A DNA stretch of 58,016 nucleotides from positions 1-58,016 of the forward strand of contig CALXMH010000007.1 in the NCBI GenBank assembly GCA_944389425.1. Reading direction: 5' to 3'. Within the stretch, counting starts at the first letter, position 1. Every line of letters starts with the position of its first letter. Position numbers and translations under genes: made by a program. Positions 1 to 8,177 of this stretch are shown one piece after another. Source of the DNA: an uncultured Clostridia bacterium (GTDB taxonomy: Bacteria > Bacillota > Clostridia > TANB77 > CAG-508). The notes below the pieces were generated by a model. The model was not told where the DNA came from and made no database searches. It saw only the letters and a list, made by a program, of their open reading frames with translations.

Positions 1-321
1 TAGTTTAATATCATAATTTTCTCCCATCAATTCAGCTTGTAGTACAACTGTTTGAACTGCTTCATCTGCTTTTGTTGATGGATAATGATATTTTCTTAAT
101 AATCTCTTTATTTCTCTTCTCATAAAAGCCCTTGCGGATTCTTTTTTGTCCCAATCTACTGTTCGATTCTTTCTAACAGTCTCTATTAATTCATGCGCTA
201 ATTGTATCAATACTTCATCTTTCATTTCTTTTAATACATTTGGATCCTTCACCAACGCATCATAAAAAGCATATTCATCACATGTTAAGCCTTTTTCTTT
301 GGATCTTTTTCTGCAAACCAT
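1..321 (-). pseudogene. C-terminal fragment of type I restriction HsdR (window-truncated)
   Basis: The 107 readable codons resemble the C-terminal helical domain (DUF3387 type) of type I restriction endonuclease subunit R: a GLT-DEYAFYDALV segment, then IRKN/VDW-like and RRLLRKY-HYP-like segments and an AELM motif. The reading begins at ATG 321, but homology runs a few codons upstream to an in-frame TAG, so the motor and nuclease domains are missing. The C-terminus continues beyond the window edge. It is probably a relic of a restriction locus inside the degraded accessory region, not an active enzyme. The assignment is by remembered family sequence and is moderately secure. Confidence 0.6.
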
Positions 322-379
322 ATCTGCTATCTCCTAAATAAATCTAAAGATAATAAATTTGTATCATAAGTATTGAATA

Positions 380-493
380 TTAGTTGTGCATATTACCATT
401 ATTTATCTTTGGATTGTGGAAAAATTTAATAATCCTTTCTACTAAACTAGGATGCAAACTTCCTTCTATCTCACATATCACCAATATTTTTCC
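380..493 (-). pseudogene. C-terminal remnant of an AAA/OLD-like ATPase
   Basis: A short open stretch on the minus strand reads a beta strand followed by an E-IEGSLHPSLVERII-like segment and then stops at 380-382. That is the Walker B/D-loop neighbourhood of AAA-type ATPases that often accompany restriction or defence genes. It is closed upstream by a stop two codons away, so nothing of the P-loop remains. With the neighbouring HsdR fragment it marks a decayed defence island. Confidence 0.45.
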
Positions 494-509
494 TTTTTAT
501 TAAATATCT

Positions 510-986
510 TTAATTTTTAATTCCTTTTTTCAAATCTTTCCATAAGATAGTTGATTTGTCGCTTCCTTCATAAATTTCAACTTCTCCATTATCTAAATAT
601 ATAATAATAGGTTCATCTATTTCTACATATCTTATATATGGTGTGTCTAATGGAATATTTTTATAATGTGATTTTATTTCAAAATCTTTTGAACCATTTT
701 CTTTATAATATGTACATGCTGCATTTTCTATACTATCCTCTGTTAAATTATAACATAACCCTATACATTTTATTGCTTCTATTTTCCTTCCCTTAACATC
801 TAATTCTTTCAATTTAGTTATTAATTCTTCTGGCTCCTGTATAATAGGTACATCCCAACTATTAAAATCATATATTCCTGCATATCCTACTGTACTATCT
901 ATTGAAAATCTTTCTCTGTCTTTATATACTACCAATTGGTCATTTTCTATATAGTAGCCTACATCATTATATTTTTCTGGTATCAC
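510..986 (-). CDS. WG-repeat-like hypothetical protein, start uncertain
   Basis: 158 residues from GTG 986. The homologous-looking sequence starts 23 codons earlier, right after the TAG of the upstream gene (1056-1058) and in the same frame. It contains a KWA...FDYDG-KIVIPEKYNDVGYY segment resembling one WG (KWG) repeat. No ATG, GTG or TTG start with a good ribosome-binding site precedes that segment, so this may be a remnant of a longer protein cut by the TAG, or the in-frame continuation of the upstream gene. The rest is an acidic soluble domain that I do not recognise. Immunity or repeat proteins of this kind are common in accessory loci, but no function is claimed. Confidence 0.45.
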   Translation of the reverse strand: MIPEKYNDVGYYIENDQLVVYKDRERFSIDSTVGYAGIYDFNSWDVPIIQEPEELITKLKELDVKGRKIEAIKCIGLCYNLTEDSIENAACTYYKENGSKDFEIKSHYKNIPLDTPYIRYVEIDEPIIIYLDNGEVEIYEGSDKSTILWKDLKKGIKN

Positions 987-1055
987 AATTTTACCATCAT
1001 AATCAAATATTGTTGCCCATTTTAATCCTGTTGTTTCATCATTATTAACTATATT

Positions 1056-1571
1056 CTATGCTGTTTTTTCTATGCTATCTTCTATCCAAATATCACAATA
1101 TCCGTCTGATATTGCATCTTCTGCGCATATGCATAAGTTATTTCCATTTGATAATTTAAATGTAACTTTTTTAAAATAGTCTTCGTTATCAGGTCTAACA
1201 GTTCCTGAAGATGGATTTATCTCATACTCTCCTACAAGTCTTCCAATTTCAAAACCTTCTATTCTTGCATTACTTACATCTAAATCTAAATAAAAGTTTT
1301 CATTATTATATTCTTTATCATTTAAGCTTAAATTTTGTATCCACATATATTCAATATACATTAGACTATAAAATTTATAATTTATTTTTAAAATAGTATC
1401 ATTATCAAAAGCAATAAAAATATCTGTATCTATCATTTCTCCATCTTTACTATTACTTCCATTAGTAAAAATATATTTAATTTGCTTATCTTCGTCATCA
1501 TTTATAAAAAAATTCAAATAGTCACTCAATTGACTATAACTTGTTATAAAATATTCTTTACCAAATTTCAT
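1056..1571 (-). CDS. hypothetical acidic protein (immunity-like)
   Basis: 171 residues, acidic and rich in Asp, Asn and Tyr, without signal peptide or membrane segment. I do not recognise a family. Length, acidity and position next to a phage/ICE-type toxin-like gene and a WG-like protein fit an orphan immunity protein of a polymorphic-toxin locus, but that is inference from context. The start ATG at 1571 is preceded by a purine-rich stretch. Its stop lies in frame with the following open stretch (to 510), which raises the possibility that the two once formed one gene. Confidence 0.5.
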   Translation of the reverse strand: MKFGKEYFITSYSQLSDYLNFFINDDEDKQIKYIFTNGSNSKDGEMIDTDIFIAFDNDTILKINYKFYSLMYIEYMWIQNLSLNDKEYNNENFYLDLDVSNARIEGFEIGRLVGEYEINPSSGTVRPDNEDYFKKVTFKLSNGNNLCICAEDAISDGYCDIWIEDSIEKTA

Positions 1572-1749
1572 TTCACTACTCCCATAAATTCTTAATCTAA
1601 TATTTTTTCTAAATATATCAATTTTGCTCTTTCTAATTTTTCTAGAAAAGCTATTCCATCCTTGTTTGTATATTATATACTATTTTCGCGCTTTTATCAA
1701 ATTATGTAAATTGATATTATTATAGTTTAAACATTAAGTATATAATTCT

Positions 1750-2595
1750 TTATTGTCTATAATATCCATAATCCTTATTCACTAGCACATAATCAGATAT
1801 CTCTATACTTTTTATTTTCGAATTTTTTACAAATCTTGCAAAGTTAACAATTGAATGATATTCAATCTCCCTTAACATACTATAATAATTAGGATTAAGA
1901 ATCTCATATCTAAATTTATTCCAATTAGGTATCTCTATCCTTCCTGGTTTTACTCTATTACCTAATCGCTTAGCACTTCCTATATATATTTTTTTATTTC
2001 TATCATCAAGTAAATAATATATAACATATCTCTCATCTTCATGATTTTTTAATTCACTTATGTCATACCATTCAGTCTCCTTAATAATCATTTTATTTTC
2101 CTCTGCATTTTTGTCAATCCATGCAAATACATTGTTTTCTATTAGTTTTTGAAATAAATTACTATATGGACTTTTTATTTTTATAAAGCTTTCTATTTCA
2201 AATTTATTTTTATCAATCTCTATAACTTTTATTACTTCCTGTTCACCTCCGGCCAGATTTGTTCTGTATTTTTTACCTGATGTAAGCTTTTTTTGATATA
2301 TATCACTCATTATAGCTATATAACTTTGGACAAATTCTTTTTTTAGTTCTAATTGTAATTTTTTATCTTGGTGCCATTGAACTTGATAGACTTTATCTGA
2401 TTTAGTTTGATTTACATGCCTTATCACTCCTGAATATTCTTTTTTATTAAATATTATTTCTATCTTTCTATTTTCACCTGGTAAAATATCTTTGCCTTGT
2501 AAAAACATTTTTAAATTCCCCTGAGGTATTGTAAATCTTGATCCCATTAATATTGATTTGTCTACTTTTTTCGCCAATTCATTTCTGTTTTTCAT
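1750..2595 (-). CDS. GIY-YIG nuclease-domain protein
   Basis: 281 residues. The C-terminal part (about 190-270) carries a GIY-YIG-type core: VIYYLLDD followed by KKIYIGSAKRL, then an arginine in the R-KPGRIEIPNW segment and a conserved glutamate in MLREIEYHSI. The N-terminal 180 residues are an unrecognised all-beta-looking region that could bind DNA. The order resembles small GIY-YIG restriction-type endonucleases rather than UvrC or homing enzymes. No methyltransferase partner is visible. The ATG at 2595 is preceded by GGAGGAG, a strong ribosome-binding site. Likely a defence or mobile-element nuclease. Confidence 0.6.
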   Translation of the reverse strand: MKNRNELAKKVDKSILMGSRFTIPQGNLKMFLQGKDILPGENRKIEIIFNKKEYSGVIRHVNQTKSDKVYQVQWHQDKKLQLELKKEFVQSYIAIMSDIYQKKLTSGKKYRTNLAGGEQEVIKVIEIDKNKFEIESFIKIKSPYSNLFQKLIENNVFAWIDKNAEENKMIIKETEWYDISELKNHEDERYVIYYLLDDRNKKIYIGSAKRLGNRVKPGRIEIPNWNKFRYEILNPNYYSMLREIEYHSIVNFARFVKNSKIKSIEISDYVLVNKDYGYYRQ

Positions 2596-2679
2596 TACTT
2601 TTTTTCTCCTCCTATTATGATTTCTACTTATACATTTTACTATATATTAAATTTAGACCTATGCTAGATTTGCTATAAT

Positions 2680-4173
2680 CTATATTTGCATTTTAATCAC
2701 AAACTTTTTGTCGTTATCCGTATATTTTACTTCTCCTTGATTTCTAATTCTTTTTTCTTCTTGTTTGTATCTATCAACTGAGAAAGCATTTTCTTCTTGG
2801 CTTCCCAAATTGCTTGTTTGTATTCCATTGGTATTTCTTCCTTGTTCTCCATTTGTACCACTCTCTCCTTCTGCGTTATTATACAATGTTTCTGGATTAT
2901 TTGCAACTTTGCTTGTTTCGTTATTAGCAGTTGGTGCAACTTTTACATCTTGTATAGTTTGTCCCATTCCTGTGTTTTTATAATTTTGGTCTAAGTATTC
3001 TTGCCATGTATTATTTTCAGATTTCTGCATAGAATGTTTAGTAATGTTGACATCTTCGTTTGTAGGTGTTATACTATTAATAGAAGAGTTAGATGAACGA
3101 TTCAGGCTTGTTCCTGATATATCATCTAACTCTTTTATTTTATTTATCTCATAAAAATGTTTATTACCATTGCTATCTATTCCTATATTTATAGTACCTT
3201 CAAATTTTTTACCGCTTAGCTCAAATTTAAATTTATAATATTCCCAATTCTGATATTTGCTTGTATCTTTTGTTGGACTCGAAACATTATCTTTTTGAGC
3301 AATTTTTAAAACATTTTTTAATTCCGGAGTTAATTTCATTTTTTTATCAAAGTTTTGTTGCTTCTTTCCTGGATTCGTATATTTATTTGCACTTCTCTTA
3401 TCAATTATTGCTATGTCGTTTTCTGATAGTTGAGTTTCCCCCATTAAATAGTCTTTAATATACATTTTAGCAATTTTTGAATAATCTTTTCTATCTATTC
3501 CCTCAAAAATATTTTGGTCTGTATCTACTTTTACATATTTATTTCCTTTATTATCGGTTTGTATGCTATATTTTAAATTTGTGTTATTTTTTTGATAATC
3601 TCGCTTATAAGCATTTTCAAATTTATTCTTAACATCTGCCCAGAATATCTTTTCACTTTTATAACCAGTTATTTTGTTAATTTCATTTAATTTATCTATT
3701 ACCCAATTATATATTTTTCTTGCTGTACTTGGTTTTTCTGTTGTTAGACTGTTAATAAAATTTTGGTCTCCTAGTTTATTTCCTAAAATATCAGCTACCG
3801 CTTCATTTTCTACTAATGTTTTAAATTCATTGCTGTTTCTATCATATACTCTTGAATAAATATCTTCTAATGATTTTCTTGCATTTTCGAAGTCTACATT
3901 TTCCTTATCATAGTTTAACACTAATTCCTTTAACTCATTATATTCTACTGTTCCTTCAAAATCATGTGTTAGTTCATGTGTAATAACACTTTGTAATGTT
4001 CTTTTAGTATCTGCATTTGGATTTAATATTACTTCTCTTGTGCCATCTGTATTATTTCTCCAAATAGCATTCGTATTATTATTTTCAAATATATCTGAAT
4101 CAAATTTTACAGTTATTCCTCTTTCTTGTGCTACTCTATTTAGACCAAATACCGGAAGAAGATAAAAAAGCAA
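2680..4173 (-). pseudogene. N-terminally truncated phage/ICE polyvalent protein: metallopeptidase plus C-terminal toxin-like domain
   Basis: About 497 codons open from a TTG near 4173. Residues 60-75 contain the zinc-peptidase signature VITHELTHDFEG, with a later glutamate in ENEAVADILGNKLG; these domains occur inside very large multi-domain proteins of Clostridia phages and ICEs. Residues about 200-345 (KYSIQ...YVKVD through FEGTINIG...KHFYEINKIKEL) look like the barnase/EndoU-like nuclease class (PBECR type) found at the C-termini of such proteins. The last 130 residues are low-complexity Asn/Thr/Glu. The reading starts abruptly beside an att site with no ribosome-binding site, so the N-terminal domains were probably lost by deletion. 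Domain naming is by resemblance only. Confidence 0.5.
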
Positions 4174-4199
4174 GTGAAATTTTACAAAACTTGTTTTAA
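4143..4199 (+). pseudogene. possible C-terminal scrap of a second tyrosine integrase
   Basis: On the plus strand a tail reading DQIPEEDKKASEILQNLF ends at TAA 4197-4199. Its composition and ending resemble C-termini of phage integrases. It lies just before tandem 11-bp repeats and the att copy, the place an integrase normally occupies. If correct, a deletion joined this scrap to the truncated gene at 2680-4173. Evidence is short and weak. Confidence 0.3.
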
Positions 4200-4211
4200 A
4201 TTTTTAAATTA

Positions 4212-4233
4212 ATTACGCTAAAATTACGCTAAA
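4212..4233 (+). repeat. two tandem copies of an 11-bp repeat (ATTACGCTAAA)
   Basis: Two perfect adjacent copies lie 50 bp inside the att repeat on the left-hand (older) element side. They resemble arm-type integrase binding sites and differ from the TTCGTAGCT repeats of the intact element, which suggests a different integrase once acted here. Confidence 0.5.
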
Positions 4234-4243
4234 ATGTAATTTA

Positions 4244-4272
4244 AAGGCTTCTAGCAAATTGCTAGAAGCCTT
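4244..4272. terminator. inverted repeat, terminator-like, next to the att repeat
   Basis: A 14-bp perfect stem (AAGGCTTCTAGCAA and its complement) with a 1-nt loop. Its position relative to the left att copy mirrors the terminator hairpin that follows the intact tRNA-fMet at the right end. Confidence 0.6.
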
Positions 4273-4281
4273 GATATTTCT

Positions 4282-4326
4282 TGGTTGCGGGGGTAAGATT
4301 CGAACTTACGACCTTTGGGTTATGAG
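4282..4326 (-). repeat. left attachment site: 45-bp partial copy of tRNA-fMet 3' end
   Basis: Matches 9407-9451, the 3' half of tRNA-fMet from the anticodon loop to CCA, with three mismatches, all in the T-arm region. The 5' half of a tRNA is absent, so this is not a gene. It defines the left junction of the integrated element; the identical block around the anticodon is the likely crossover core. Confidence 0.85.
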
Positions 4327-4442
4327 TGCATTTAAGCACTTTTTATAAAATATTATGAATTATTATAAACCTTTATATTTCAATATTTTACTTGTTTTAT
4401 TTTCCTTTTTAATATCTTATATCTTTATAAGTTTTTATAACT

Positions 4443-4462
4443 TTCGTAGCTTTTTCGTAGCT
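4443..4462 (+). repeat. left arm-type repeats (2 x TTCGTAGCT)
   Basis: Two copies of TTCGTAGCT separated by two T residues. The same 20-bp arrangement recurs at 9338-9357 next to the integrase, as expected for integrase or excisionase arm binding sites. Confidence 0.6.
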
Positions 4463-4643
4463 CGAATTTTTAATAGTATTCGAAAAAACGTAAAAAAAAG
4501 TACATAAAAAAGTCGAAAAAAGTCGAACAAAAAAAGAAACTTTATATTTTTCAAAAGATTTTTAATTGTTTATTTATAATGCACAAAAATGCTCATAAAA
4601 AAATAGATAACATAGCCTATAAAAAAAGAAAATGATTTCTAAT

Positions 4644-4820
4644 TTATAAATCATCTTCTTTTAAGTTTTCAAGTGCTACTTTAACAGCTTCTACTACAAA
4701 GGCGGTAAAAGTACAGTCTTTTCCTTTTATTGCTTCTTCTACTTCTTCAATTATATTATTTGGAAATCTAATACATTTATTAGTTGTTGGTGGAATAGAA
4801 GGTATTTTAAATTTTTTCAT
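4644..4820 (-). CDS. ribbon-helix-helix DNA-binding protein
   Basis: 58 residues from ATG 4820, chosen because GGAGTG lies just upstream; an in-frame extension to 4865 has no ribosome-binding site. The pattern CIRFPNNIIEEVEEAI followed by TFTAFVVEAVKVALENL fits the Arc/CopG-type beta-helix-helix fold: one DNA-contacting strand, then two amphipathic helices. It stands alone at the left end of the integrated element, divergent from the membrane-protein gene at 4958, so it could repress that gene or the element's promoters. The function is inferred from the fold only. Confidence 0.65.
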   Translation of the reverse strand: MKKFKIPSIPPTTNKCIRFPNNIIEEVEEAIKGKDCTFTAFVVEAVKVALENLKEDDL

Positions 4821-4957
4821 TTTATCACTCCTGCAATGCAAACATATATATGATAGTATATGCAAATATCTTTATATTATCTGCATAACAAAAGTATTGC
4901 AAAATATTACAAGTTATGATAAACTATTACAAAATAATAGAAGAAGGGAGAGTTTTT

Positions 4958-5572
4958 ATGGAAGATTCAAAAAAGAAAAGTGGTTTTGCTACAGCAGGAT
5001 TAGTACTTGGAATAATAGGAATTTGTACTTCGTTTATTCCAATAGTTAATAATTTATCCTTTATTTTAGCTATTATAGGCTTAATTTTTTCTATTGTATC
5101 TTTAGCAAAAAAAGCTAGTAAAGGTATGGCTATTTCAGCTTTAATTATCTGTATAATAACAGTTTTCTTGGTAGTTACTGCTCAACAATCGCTTTCAGAT
5201 TCTATTGATAACGCTTTTAATGAATTTGATTCAAGTATGAGTGATATGACAGGGGATAATACAGAAGAAATCTTAAAAAATAGTTGTGATGTAGTCTTAG
5301 GCGATTTTAAAATAACTACTGGGGAATATGGTATTGACGAATATGAATTACCTGTTACAGTAACAAATAAAACATCAGAAACAAAATCATTTTCAATACA
5401 AATAGAAGCAATTAAATCAGACGGAACAAGAATTACAACAGATTATATATCCGCAAATAATTTAACAGCTGGACAATCACAAAAATTTAAAGCTTTTCAA
5501 TATGTTTCATCAGAAAATGCAAAGGATATGAAAAGTGCAACATTTAAAATTGTTGAAGTATCTATGTATTAA
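4958..5572 (+). CDS. membrane-anchored extracytoplasmic protein (DUF4190-like N-terminus)
   Basis: 204 residues from ATG 4958, preceded by AGAAGGGAG; the longer in-frame start at 4916 has no site. Residues about 8-70 hold Gly/Ala/Ile-rich paired membrane segments (SGFATAGLVLGIIG ... LSFILAIIGLIFSIVSLAKK ... AISALIICIITVFLVV) as in DUF4190-type proteins. The remaining 120 residues form an extracytoplasmic beta domain with VTVTNKTSE and TAGQSQKF segments typical of FxLYD/DUF4352-like folds. It is the main cargo gene of the integrated element. Its role is unknown; superinfection exclusion or envelope modification would be possible for such cargo. Confidence 0.6.
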   Translation: MEDSKKKSGFATAGLVLGIIGICTSFIPIVNNLSFILAIIGLIFSIVSLAKKASKGMAISALIICIITVFLVVTAQQSLSDSIDNAFNEFDSSMSDMTGDNTEEILKNSCDVVLGDFKITTGEYGIDEYELPVTVTNKTSETKSFSIQIEAIKSDGTRITTDYISANNLTAGQSQKFKAFQYVSSENAKDMKSATFKIVEVSMY

Positions 5573-5576
5573 AAAT

Positions 5577-5615
5577 AAAAAGTATTTACCATTTAGAGTA
5601 AATACTTTTATTTTA
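5577..5615 (+). terminator. rho-independent terminator of the cargo gene
   Basis: A stem built from AAAGTATTTAC and GTAAATACTTT with a loop of about 8 nt, followed by a T-rich tract, immediately after the stop at 5572. Confidence 0.7.
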
Positions 5616-5740
5616 TGTATTTTCCTTATTATTTTAAATAATAAATATTTTTAATTACTAATTTCATTATCTTCAAACTTATATAACTAATTTCATTAAG
5701 TTTTTTAATAAAATATTATTATAAAATTGATTTTTAGGTA

Positions 5741-5992
5741 TTATTTCATTTGCCCTATTAAAATCATTTTGCTTAATGCGACTCTAATTTTTTTATTATC
5801 CTGAAATGATATCTTCCAACTAGCACCACTTAATAAGTTTTTAGTTAAATATTCTTTATTGGGATTGCCTAGTTTTCTTTTTAATCTTTCAATTATAGAT
5901 TTTCTTGATGAATAAATATATAAAGTTTTTTCAAAATAATCTATATTTATTATTGTTTCTTGTTCTTCTAAATTTGTATTATAGTATTTCAC
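5741..5992 (-). CDS. small conserved-looking hypothetical protein of the element
   Basis: 83 residues, overlapping the preceding HTH gene by 14 nt, so the two are translationally coupled. The sequence has a beta-rich start (YYNTNLEEQETIINIDYFEKTLYIYSS) and a basic helix (RKSIIERLKRKLG), then a strand-rich end. It resembles small proteins found next to HTH genes in Firmicute ICEs and satellites, but I cannot name the family. It is last in the xis-rep transcription unit. Confidence 0.5.
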   Translation of the reverse strand: MKYYNTNLEEQETIINIDYFEKTLYIYSSRKSIIERLKRKLGNPNKEYLTKNLLSGASWKISFQDNKKIRVALSKMILIGQMK

Positions 5993-6227
5993 TTTTTACA
6001 CCTTCTTTCAAGTAATATCTAGCATATTTCTTTTTAGTTTTCTTATTTTTTTCTATAATAGTTATTATATTATAACCTTCTTTTCTCAATAAATTTATTA
6101 CACTTCCTACTCTCATTATTTTATATTTTTCATAACCTTCTAAAGTAGAAATATTTCCATATTGTTTTATATGTTCCAAAATTATTTCTTTTTGATTTTT
6201 ATAATTTTCTATTGAAATTAATTTCAT
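5979..6227 (-). CDS. winged-helix HTH protein of the element
   Basis: 82 residues. A helix (NQKEIILEHIKQYG) is followed by ISTLEGYEKYKIMRVGSVINLLRKEGYNI, which fits a winged-helix with recognition helix, then a basic wing (KKTKKKYARYYL). Such proteins regulate or open origins in ICEs and phages. It lies downstream of the rep-like gene on the same strand and is coupled by overlap to the next gene. Confidence 0.55.
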   Translation of the reverse strand: MKLISIENYKNQKEIILEHIKQYGNISTLEGYEKYKIMRVGSVINLLRKEGYNIITIIEKNKKTKKKYARYYLKEGVKSEIL

Positions 6228-6466
6228 AATTTATTTTCCTTTCTTTAATTTTTTGGAGTGGCTTTTATTCTTTTTTGCTAGGGGATTTGTTCCTTCCTAA
6301 TTAAATATTTTAATGTTTTTTTATAATTTAGAGGGAATTTTAACCCTTATAATATTTTATCAAATCTCTTATACTTAAATGACTACATCATAGTTTTTAT
6401 TGTATTATAATAGCTAGGATATTTAACCCCACACTATATAGTTATACATCAATTACTAAATACTTA

Positions 6467-6847
6467 TTAATTATTCCATTTAGTCCACTCTGAAATAAAT
6501 TCAAATTTGTTTGGAATATGTCCACCGCCATTGCTAAAGAATATACGCCTTATAAATCCATGTTTTTCTAATTCTGTAATAGCTTTTCTAACAGATTTTT
6601 CATTTCCTTTTTTTAGTCCTAAATAAATTAATCCTAAACTAGAAGAAAAATTAAATTCTTTTTCACCTCTTGCAATAATTTTCATTGCATTTAATAGTTT
6701 TATTGCATTTTTACCCAAATCCTTATAAGCAGAACTTAGGAGCAAACTTCTAGTTAATCTTATATGTTGTTCATTTAATGTTTTCCCATTATCTCCTCTT
6801 AATTTTGTTTCATAATCTTTAAATTTTGTAAATTTCATTCTTGGCAT
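6467..6847 (-). CDS. replication-initiator-like winged-helix protein
   Basis: 126 residues with a basic N-terminus, a central SAYKDLGKNAIKLLNAMKII helix pair, and a winged-helix motif KSVRKAITELEKHGFIRRIFF. This arrangement is typical of small Rep/replisome-organiser-like proteins of Firmicute phages and integrative elements. No primase or helicase domain is present. It is probably the replication or regulation module of the integrated element; the AT-rich gaps at 6228-6466 and 6848-6987 could hold its binding sites, though I see no clear iterons there. Confidence 0.5.
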   Translation of the reverse strand: MPRMKFTKFKDYETKLRGDNGKTLNEQHIRLTRSLLLSSAYKDLGKNAIKLLNAMKIIARGEKEFNFSSSLGLIYLGLKKGNEKSVRKAITELEKHGFIRRIFFSNGGGHIPNKFEFISEWTKWNN

Positions 6848-6987
6848 AATTATTATCCCACCTTTGTAGTTGATTTTTATGAAATATTGAGGTATAATAC
6901 TTAAAATAGCTTTTCTAAATGCTGTTGAAAAGAAGTGGAAAGAGTAGGCTTTTAAAATTCACTTCTTTTATCTTTTTTATAATCATT

Positions 6988-7216
6988 TTAATTCACCTCA
7001 TTTTTTAATGTTTTAATTTTGGTTTCATAATTATCAATTTGCATATTTTTTAATTCTTGATTATTAATCCATAAATCAATACTTGATTTTTTAAAAAATA
7101 GTTTATTTCCGTATTCTATAATATGGGATTTTTTTACTTCTAACTAAATTTCTAATTCCTGAAATACTGCATTTTAAGTATTCTGAAAGTTCTTTAATGT
7201 TAAATGTTTCGTTCAT
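6988..7216 (-). CDS. xis: excisionase (MerR-type HTH), read through a CGGA +1 shift
   Basis: Read from ATG 7216, the first 35 codons give a typical Xis helix-turn-helix (FNIKELSEYLKCSISGIRNL, then SKKIPYYRI). The frame then meets CGG AAA TAA and would stop after two codons. Skipping the C of CGGA (7111-7108) gives GNKLFFKKSSIDLWI, exactly the expected wing of this family, and the frame stays open to 6988 for 75 residues in all. Without the shift there is no wing and no functional Xis. It is first or second in the unit divergent from the repressor-integrase pair. The +1 reading is required by homology; the mechanism is inferred. Confidence 0.7.
7108..7111 (-). other. CGGA +1 shift site, codon 36 of xis
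   Basis: Reads ATA C GGA AAT. Zero-frame translation ends at TAA two codons later; one-base skip restores the glycine of the wing motif. Confidence 0.75.
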
Positions 7217-7219
7217 TTA

Positions 7220-7369
7220 TTACACCTCTTTTCTTTTTTCTAACTCTTTTTTTGCCTTATTAATCCAATATCTTTTGTTAATTTCTTTTACTTTCTCTTT
7301 GTTCTTATTTCTCCATTCTTTAGCTTTTTGATTTCGCAATTGTCTTGCTATTTCTTCAATAGATTTCAT
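7220..7369 (-). CDS. small basic protein of the element
   Basis: 49 residues from ATG 7369 with GGTGAAA upstream. It is almost entirely helical and basic (Lys/Arg/Glu), starting MKSIEEIARQLRNQKAKEW. It ends three bases before the xis start, so the two are probably co-translated. It could be a DNA-bending or regulatory partner of Xis, but no family is recognised. Confidence 0.5.
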   Translation of the reverse strand: MKSIEEIARQLRNQKAKEWRNKNKEKVKEINKRYWINKAKKELEKRKEV

Positions 7370-7443
7370 TATTTCACCACCATTCTATTAATATTGATAA
7401 ATTTTTGTTTTTATCTTGTTTTTTATCTACATATATATTATAA

Positions 7444-7486
7444 TTGCATTGTGTAAAAAATGCAACACCATCACATAATCGTGTGA
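7444..7486. promoter_or_regulatory. operator region between divergent xis and repressor units
   Basis: Two inverted repeats lie in this 148-bp gap: TTGCATT/AATGCAA (7444-7450 with 7459-7465) and TCACATAATCGTGTGA (7471-7486). Such paired palindromes between a phage-type repressor and its divergent lytic or excision genes are typical operators; the XRE protein at 7518 is the natural binder. Confidence 0.6.
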
Positions 7487-7517
7487 AAAAAATTTATAAA
7501 GAGGTGAAAGTTACAAA

Positions 7518-8177
7518 ATGGCAGAATTTAAAGAAAGATTAAAAGAACTTAGATTAAAAAATGAATTTTCGTCAGCAGAAGTATTATCAAAAAAAATAGT
7601 AGAGAAATTAGGTGAGAAAAATTATATTTCACCTAATACTATAAGACAGTATGAAAAAAATACAATTCCAAAAAATTTTAGATACATTGAGATACTTGCT
7701 AATTTTTTTAATGTTTCAACTGAATATATGCAAGGATTAACGGATGAGCCAACAATTAATATTGACATTAAAGCTATATACCAAAAATATGGACTAACTG
7801 AACAAACATTAAAAAATTTAGAATATTGGAACAATAAAGAAAAATATATTCTTAAGAACAGTGGTTTAAAAAGTCCTATTAATACTATTAATAAAATTCT
7901 ATCAGAAAAAACACACAATAAATCTGACGTTTCAATAATAGAGTTAATTGATATGTATTTAAAAACTAAAATTTCTGATAATTATTTATTATCTTTTCAA
8001 GGAGATATAGTACAATTATTTAATGATTTTAATAAAGTACCGAATAAACATTATGGAGGAGAATTTTTTATAACCGGAGATTTATTAATAAAAGGCATTC
8101 TTGTTGAAATAGAAAATAAATTAATAAAAATGAAAGAGGGTGAAAAGGATGAGTGTAAAGGAACTAGAAAGAAATAA
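7518..8177 (+). CDS. XRE/Cro-CI-type repressor of the element
   Basis: 219 residues from ATG 7518 with AGAGGTGAAA upstream. Residues 5-65 contain the HTH of the XRE class (FKERLKELRLKNEFSSAEVLSK ... YISPNTIRQYEK ... RYIEILANFFNVSTEYMQGL). The C-terminal part is helical and acidic and has no visible peptidase (LexA-type) dyad, so induction by self-cleavage is unlikely; anti-repressor control as in Stl proteins would fit. The gene overlaps the integrase start, giving coupled repressor-integrase expression. Confidence 0.8.
   Translation: MAEFKERLKELRLKNEFSSAEVLSKKIVEKLGEKNYISPNTIRQYEKNTIPKNFRYIEILANFFNVSTEYMQGLTDEPTINIDIKAIYQKYGLTEQTLKNLEYWNNKEKYILKNSGLKSPINTINKILSEKTHNKSDVSIIELIDMYLKTKISDNYLLSFQGDIVQLFNDFNKVPNKHYGGEFFITGDLLIKGILVEIENKLIKMKEGEKDECKGTRKK

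Noticed and set aside
2765-2994. Plus-strand hydrophobic ORFs opposite the toxin-like gene
   Set aside because: Antisense of the Asn/Thr/Gly-rich tail; no start signals.
4282-4326. A second tRNA-fMet gene
   Set aside because: Only the 3' half is present and the 5' half is replaced by unrelated sequence; it is an attachment site.
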